Source: Flavobacterium odoriferum
GTDB taxonomy: Bacteria; Bacteroidota; Bacteroidia; Flavobacteriales; Flavobacteriaceae
Direction of reading: 5' to 3'
DNA length: 64,000 nt
Assembly: GCF_025499515.1 (NCBI RefSeq)
Contig: NZ_JAMKFA010000007.1
Span: 1 to 64,000, forward strand
Of this stretch, positions 60,205-64,000 are shown piece after piece. Each line of letters starts with the position of its first letter. Position 1 is the stretch's first letter. Under the pieces are notes generated by a model, which had not been told where the DNA came from, searched no databases, and saw only the letters and a list, made by a program, of their open reading frames with translations. The translations under genes were made by a program, and so were the position numbers.

Positions 60205-60930
60205 ATGAAAACAACCTTTAAATTAGTTGCTTTTTTACTTACAATAACATTATTATCGTGTAATGCCAATCTGAACTTAAACGATGGTGTTGAAGGAAGT
60301 GGTAATGTAATCACAGAAAAAAGAACCATCAACGAAAGCTTTGATAAAATCTCGGCAAGCACTGGTGTAACAGTAATTGTTGAACAAGGCTCACCAACCG
60401 ATGTTGAAGTTGAAACAGACGACAACTTAATGCAATATGTAATTACAAAGGTTGAAAATGGAACATTAATTGTTAAAATTGATGGCAATATTAATACTAT
60501 GTCATCAATTGATGTTAGAGTTCGAATGAGTTCAATTGTGGGATTAGAAAGCACAAGTGGCTCAAGAATTAGTTCAAAAAACACATTAAAAGGAAGTACT
60601 ATCGCAGTAAAATCTAGTAGTGGAAGTGAAATCGATGCGGTTTTAGAATATGAAAATGTAAGTTGCGAATCGTCAAGCGGAAGTAACATTACCGTTGCCG
60701 GAAAAGCGTTAAAATTAGAAACAGCTTCGTCAAGCGGAAGCGAAATTGATGCAGACGAATTAGCAGCAAATGATGTTTTTTCACAATCGTCGAGCGGAAG
60801 TTCAACAACAGTGAAACCAATTGTAAAATTAGACGCAAAAGCTTCAAGCGGAAGTTCTATCGATTATGTACAGGCTCCTAAAACAATAACAAAAGAAGAA
60901 ACTTCTGGCGGAAGCGTTGATAAAGAGTAA
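60205..60930 (+). CDS. Head GIN-domain (DUF2807) lipoprotein
   Basis: 241 residues. Lipoprotein signal with lipobox LLSC (Cys18). GIN domain from about 30 (GSGNVITEKRTINESFDKISASTGVTVIVEQGSPTDVEVETDDNLMQYV, in parts). The second half repeats SSSGS words at steps of about 20 residues (SSSGSEIDAV, SSSGSNITVA, SSSGSEIDAD, SSSGSSTTVK, ASSGSSIDYV), as in a right-handed beta helix. Two bases after the PspC gene. Confidence 0.92.
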   Translation: MKTTFKLVAFLLTITLLSCNANLNLNDGVEGSGNVITEKRTINESFDKISASTGVTVIVEQGSPTDVEVETDDNLMQYVITKVENGTLIVKIDGNINTMSSIDVRVRMSSIVGLESTSGSRISSKNTLKGSTIAVKSSSGSEIDAVLEYENVSCESSSGSNITVAGKALKLETASSSGSEIDADELAANDVFSQSSSGSSTTVKPIVKLDAKASSGSSIDYVQAPKTITKEETSGGSVDKE

Positions 60931-61029
60931 CTGATTACAAATCAGAATATTTTAACAAATAATTAGTACATTTTTAAAATCAACTAATTACTTTTACACG
61001 AACAACTAAACAAACTAAATTCAACTCTC

Positions 61030-61104
61030 ATGATAAAGTTAGTTATCCAAATTATCGAATTTGTATTTACTTTTATCGCAAATATGATAGAATCAATACT
61101 ATAA
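61030..61104 (+). CDS. Possible 24-residue hydrophobic peptide
   Basis: A short open frame (MIKLVIQIIEFVFTFIANMI plus four residues), mostly Ile, Phe, Leu and Val with two Glu and one Lys, which could form one membrane helix. It lies between the two GIN genes and is followed within 15 bases by a terminator hairpin, which suggests that this stretch is transcribed. The start has an A/C-rich leader only. Could be chance. Confidence 0.35.
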   Translation: MIKLVIQIIEFVFTFIANMIESIL

Positions 61105-61113
61105 AAACAAAAT

Positions 61114-61148
61114 TAAAACATCAGTACTTTTGCTGGTGTTTTTTTTAT
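61114..61148 (+). terminator. Terminator after the PadR operon
   Basis: ACATCAG (61118-61124) and CTGGTGT (61133-61139) pair with one G-U and are followed by a run of T. Confidence 0.75.
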
Positions 61149-61182
61149 TTATTCAAAAAATAAGTTTGGAATAAATTTTGTG

Positions 61183-61190
61183 TATGTTTG
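61183..61190 (+). promoter_or_regulatory. -7 box of the second GIN gene
   Basis: TATGTTTG, full TAnnTTTG match. The transcript would begin near 61197, after an in-frame ATG at 61178, so the ATG at 61211 is the start. Confidence 0.5.
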
Positions 61191-61210
61191 TGATAATAAA
61201 ATTTTACAAA

Positions 61211-62050
61211 ATGGCTAAAAAAATATCCTTCTTTATTACGTTGTTATTCTTAACTACTTTTTCTTTTGCTCAAAAGAAAGAAAAAATTAAAGGTTCTAAA
61301 ATCGTAACTGTAGCACTTAAAGAAATCAACAGTTTTGAAAATATTGAAGTTAGTGATAACTTTGAAGTCTTATTAGTAAAAGGAAATCAGCCCTCTTTAG
61401 AAATTGAAGCTGATGATAATTTACACGATATCATCAATTTTGAAGTTGCAGGAAATACGCTTAGAATTAACGCATTAAAAGACGCAAGTAGTTTCAAAAA
61501 ATTTACAATTAGAATCAATTATTCAGAAAATTTAAAACTAATTATTGCTCGTAACGAAACTACCATCAAAGCTTTAGCCGATTTAGAATTAGACAACATA
61601 ACCATAAAAAATTATGATGATTCTAAATCTTTCTTAAATGTGAAATCTAATTATTTTTCACTTATTTTAGATGATAAATCGGAGGCAGAAATTAATGTCA
61701 AAGCAGAAAACACTAACCTTGAACTAAGCAAAAATAGTGAACTGAAAGCTTTAGTAGCTTCTCCTGAAGTTAAAATTGATATGTACCAAAAAAGTGAGGC
61801 TACAATTGAAGGAAATACAGCTAATGCAAAAATTCGTTTAGATAACACAAGTAACTTAGTAGCACAAAAATTTGTAATAGGAAATTTAGAAATTGATACC
61901 GAAAATTATTCAAAATGCGAAGTAAGTGTGAGTAATTCAATACAAATAACTGCTGCCGGTAAATCACAAATTGAATTATTTGGTGAACCAAAAATTACCA
62001 TTGAAAAATTCACAAATAATGCAACTCTTTATAAAAAGGAAAAAAAGTAA
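61211..62050 (+). CDS. GIN-domain (DUF2807) secreted protein
   Basis: 279 residues from the ATG at 61211 (MAKKISFFITLLFLTTFSFAQ), a signal peptide. GIN domain: ALKEINSFENIEVSDNFEVLLVKGNQPSLEIEADDNLHDIINFEVAGNTLRINALKD (in parts, about 32-90), then irregular beta repeats. Related in fold to the lipoprotein encoded at 60205-60930 but without its SSSGS words and without a lipobox. Separately promoted. Confidence 0.9.
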   Translation: MAKKISFFITLLFLTTFSFAQKKEKIKGSKIVTVALKEINSFENIEVSDNFEVLLVKGNQPSLEIEADDNLHDIINFEVAGNTLRINALKDASSFKKFTIRINYSENLKLIIARNETTIKALADLELDNITIKNYDDSKSFLNVKSNYFSLILDDKSEAEINVKAENTNLELSKNSELKALVASPEVKIDMYQKSEATIEGNTANAKIRLDNTSNLVAQKFVIGNLEIDTENYSKCEVSVSNSIQITAAGKSQIELFGEPKITIEKFTNNATLYKKEKK

Positions 62051-62061
62051 ATCATTACAAA

Positions 62062-62093
62062 TAAAAAATCCGACCATATAGTCGGATTTTTTA
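62062..62093. terminator. Bidirectional terminator between the GIN gene and trxB
   Basis: AAATCCGAC (62066-62074) and GTCGGATTT (62081-62089) with a CATATA loop, A and T runs outside. Confidence 0.9.
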
Positions 62094-62107
62094 TTACAAT
62101 ATTTCAA

Positions 62108-63055
62108 CTACTCTTTCGCTGCCAAATAACGCTCTGCATCCAAAGCCGCCATACAACCTGTTCCCGCAGCCGTAATAGCCTGACGATATACATGATCTGC
62201 AGCATCACCTGCTACAAATACACCTGCTACATTTGTTTTAGAACTTCCGGGAACATTTACGATGTAACCTGTTTCGTCTAACGTAATATAATCTGCAAAA
62301 ATATCAGTATTTGGTTTGTGACCAATCGCTACGAAAAATCCAGTTGCTGGAATTTCAACAACTTCTCCTGTTGCTCTATTTTTTGCTTTAACTCCAGTAA
62401 CCACTTGTCCATCACCTAAAACTTCTTCTGTTTCAGTGTGCATTAAAATTTCGATGTTTTCAGTTTTTTGAACACGTTCAGCCATAATTTTAGAAGCTCT
62501 AAATTTATCACTACGAACTAACATCGTTACTTTTTTACATAATTTAGATAAGTAATGTGCTTCTTCACACGCACTATCTCCTGCTCCTACGATTACTACT
62601 TCCTGATTTCTATAGAAAAATCCGTCACAAACCGCACAAGCTGAAACACCACCACCTAATTTTAAATAGTGTTGTTCCGATTCTAATCCTAAATATTTAG
62701 CAGAAGCTCCTGTAGAAATAATTACAGTTTCTGCATGAATTTCTATGGTATCATTAATCCAAACTTTATGAATATCTCCAGAGAAATCTACTTTTGTAGC
62801 CCATCCATCACGAATATCTGAACCAAAACGCTTTGCTTGTTCTTGCAACTGAACCATCATTTCAGGTCCGGTTACACCTTCAGGATATCCTGGAAAATTT
62901 TCAACTTCATTGGTTGTAGTTAACTGACCACCTGGTTGTTGTCCTTGATATAAAACAGGATTCATATTAGCTCTAGCCGCATAAATAGCCGCAGTATAAC
63001 CCGCTGGACCAGAACCTATAATTAAACATTTTACTTTTTCAATTGTATCTGACAT
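62108..63055 (-). CDS. trxB: Thioredoxin-disulfide reductase
   Basis: 315 residues. FAD motif GSGPAGYTAAIYAARA (14-29), redox pair in CAVCDGFF (about 142-149), NADPH motif VGAGDSACEEAHYL (about 157-170), and the closing FVAGDAADHVYRQAITAAGTGCMAALDAERYL. Transfers electrons from NADPH to thioredoxin in the cytoplasm. Length and motifs are those of bacterial low-molecular-weight TrxB. Stand-alone gene. Confidence 0.97.
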   Translation of the reverse strand: MSDTIEKVKCLIIGSGPAGYTAAIYAARANMNPVLYQGQQPGGQLTTTNEVENFPGYPEGVTGPEMMVQLQEQAKRFGSDIRDGWATKVDFSGDIHKVWINDTIEIHAETVIISTGASAKYLGLESEQHYLKLGGGVSACAVCDGFFYRNQEVVIVGAGDSACEEAHYLSKLCKKVTMLVRSDKFRASKIMAERVQKTENIEILMHTETEEVLGDGQVVTGVKAKNRATGEVVEIPATGFFVAIGHKPNTDIFADYITLDETGYIVNVPGSSKTNVAGVFVAGDAADHVYRQAITAAGTGCMAALDAERYLAAKE

Positions 63056-63077
63056 AACTTTATTCTTTTAAGAGTAG

Positions 63078-63085
63078 CAAATGTA
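63078..63085 (-). promoter_or_regulatory. -7 box of trxB
   Basis: TACATTTG on the minus strand, a full TAnnTTTG match, 22 bases before the ATG; no clear -33 TTG. Confidence 0.45.
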
Positions 63086-63166
63086 AGTTTTTAATTAAAA
63101 TTATTTCTTAAAAATAGATTAGAATTCACTATTTCATAATAAACGAAATTTATTTTTAAAAAACGT

Positions 63167-63196
63167 TTTGAAAATAATAATATAGTTCTATATTTG
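63167..63196 (+). promoter_or_regulatory. Promoter of tRNA-Pro
   Basis: TTTG (63167-63170), 18 bases, TATATTTG (63189-63196), complete consensus, 12 bases before the tRNA. Confidence 0.75.
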
Positions 63197-63208
63197 CACT
63201 CACAAATT

Positions 63209-63283
63209 CGGGGTGTAGCGTAGCCCGGTTATCGCGCCTGCTTTGGGAGCAGGAGGCCGCAGGTTCGAATCCTGCCACCCCGA
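63209..63283 (+). tRNA. tRNA-Pro(TGG)
   Basis: Full cloverleaf: acceptor CGGGGTG/CACCCCG, anticodon arm CCTGC-TTTGGGA-GCAGG with anticodon TGG, T loop TTCGAAT, discriminator A. CCA not encoded. Confidence 0.96.
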
Positions 63284-63284
63284 C

Positions 63285-63312
63285 AAAAGACCTTCAATTG
63301 AGGGTCTTTTTT
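63285..63312 (+). terminator. Terminator after tRNA-Pro
   Basis: AAAAGACC and GGTCTTTT arms with TTCAATTGAG between, then T run. Confidence 0.8.
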
Positions 63313-63477
63313 CATTTACAAAAATCCGTTTTCAATCTGCGATGCAAAGCATCTGTGTTATCTGCGTTCCAAAACCTATATTTTTTTAGCATTTATTCCC
63401 AAAACTTTCTCATCAAAACAAAAAACACATAGAATATTATTTCTATTTTTGCTAAAACAATCAACCTAAGAATCTTT

Positions 63478-64000
63478 ATGCTAATTATTGGAATCGCCGG
63501 CGGAACCGGAAGCGGAAAAACAACAGTTGTACATCAGATTATGAATGAGTTACCTGCGACAGAAGTAGGTATTATTTCTCAGGATTCTTATTACAAAGAA
63601 ACGCATCATTTAAGTTATGAAGAACGTACTAAAATCAATTTCGATCATCCAAGAGCGATTGATTTTGAATTATTAGTAGCCCATCTTAAAGATTTAAAAG
63701 CTGGAAAAACTATTGAACAACCAGTTTATTCTTTCGTTACTCACGATAGAACCGACGATAAAATCATCACACATCCAAGAAAAGTAATGATTGTAGAAGG
63801 TATCTTAATTCTAACCAATCCAGAATTAAGAGATATGTTTGACATAAAAGTTTACGTTCATGCAGATTCTGACGAAAGATTAATTCGCCGTTTAAAACGT
63901 GATATTGCAGAACGTGGTCGTGACATGGAAGAAGTTTTGAATCGCTATCAAAACACTTTAAAACCAATGCACGAACAATTCATCGAACCTACAAAAGCTT
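63478..64000 (+). CDS. udk: Uridine kinase, 3' end outside the window
   Basis: At least 174 residues, running off the right edge. MLIIGIAGGTGSGKTTVVHQI carries the P-loop (9-16), followed by IISQDSYYKETHHLSYEERTKINFDHPRAIDFELL (in parts, about 34-70) and VEGILILTNPELRDMFDIKVYVHADSDERLIRRLKRD, all typical of uridine/cytidine kinase in pyrimidine salvage. Preceding 160 bases hold only 'ATCTGCG'-type filler words. Confidence 0.95.
   Translation, partial: MLIIGIAGGTGSGKTTVVHQIMNELPATEVGIISQDSYYKETHHLSYEERTKINFDHPRAIDFELLVAHLKDLKAGKTIEQPVYSFVTHDRTDDKIITHPRKVMIVEGILILTNPELRDMFDIKVYVHADSDERLIRRLKRDIAERGRDMEEVLNRYQNTLKPMHEQFIEPTKA

Overview
The window looks like chromosomal DNA from a member of the Flavobacteriaceae, most likely Flavobacterium or a close relative. 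The evidence is low GC, the gliding-motility genes gldF and gldG, promoters that repeatedly match the Bacteroidetes pattern TTTG-N18-21-TAnnTTTG, A-rich leaders instead of Shine-Dalgarno sites, two tRNAs without encoded CCA, and many families typical of the group (DUF4294, DUF4197, GIN-domain proteins, a 1.1-kb-domain fused IcmF mutase, a two-motif DnaJ). About 65 protein genes, two tRNAs, many hairpin terminators and several repeat families are supported. The last gene (uridine kinase) runs off the right end.

Layout. 1-547 is a gene-free block of short repeats. 548-2439 holds a DUF4294 protein and an M42 aminopeptidase. 2526-4504 is a type II restriction-modification pair of the Eco47II/Sau96I type, arranged tail to tail and overlapping. 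4625-10594 runs leftward from phoH to purC, with four accessory genes between them (secreted GIGT-motif protein, beta-barrel protein, KilA-N protein, secreted hypothetical). A second, diverged copy of the last codons of phoH lies at 8065-8118, so a block seems to have been inserted at, or copied together with, the phoH 3' end. 10701-18782 is a rightward housekeeping stretch: SAM hydrolase, monooxygenase-like, gldF-gldG, dnaN, mnmE, a membrane DUF457-type protein and a 2H phosphoesterase. 18784-21214 has leftward genes including an unusual 535-residue methyltransferase.

21297-24177 is a sulfide/persulfide operon: Crp/Fnr regulator, TauE/SafE permease, CstB-like persulfide dioxygenase-rhodanese. 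24227-31330 includes the 1141-residue cobalamin-dependent fused mutase IcmF and a BtuF-like receptor next to tRNA-Ala; with the PduO adenosyltransferase at 40851 this gives a scattered B12 module. 31513-36931 is more accessory: pentapeptide protein, cytochrome b561, a triple 22-nt repeat, a two-gene cassette (all-helical HEPN-like protein plus an ORC/STAND-type ATPase with an alpha-CTD-like tail) that is the best candidate for an undescribed defence or stress system, and a DUF2975/HTH pair. 36987-42348 has secA, PduO and PPK2.

44190-47405 is an ECF sigma operon whose downstream proteins repeatedly carry a TonB-plug-like motif; one member is split by a frameshift. 47430-57882 is leftward: ABC-F, a single-domain degenerate DEAD helicase, an NtrC-like regulator without a DNA-binding tail, an ABC exporter pair, grpE-dnaJ, a TIGR01777 epimerase and a DUF4442 protein, with the rightward YceI gene inside. 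58116-62050 is a PadR-PspC-GIN-GIN group with a possible 24-residue membrane peptide. 62108-64000 has trxB, tRNA-Pro and udk.
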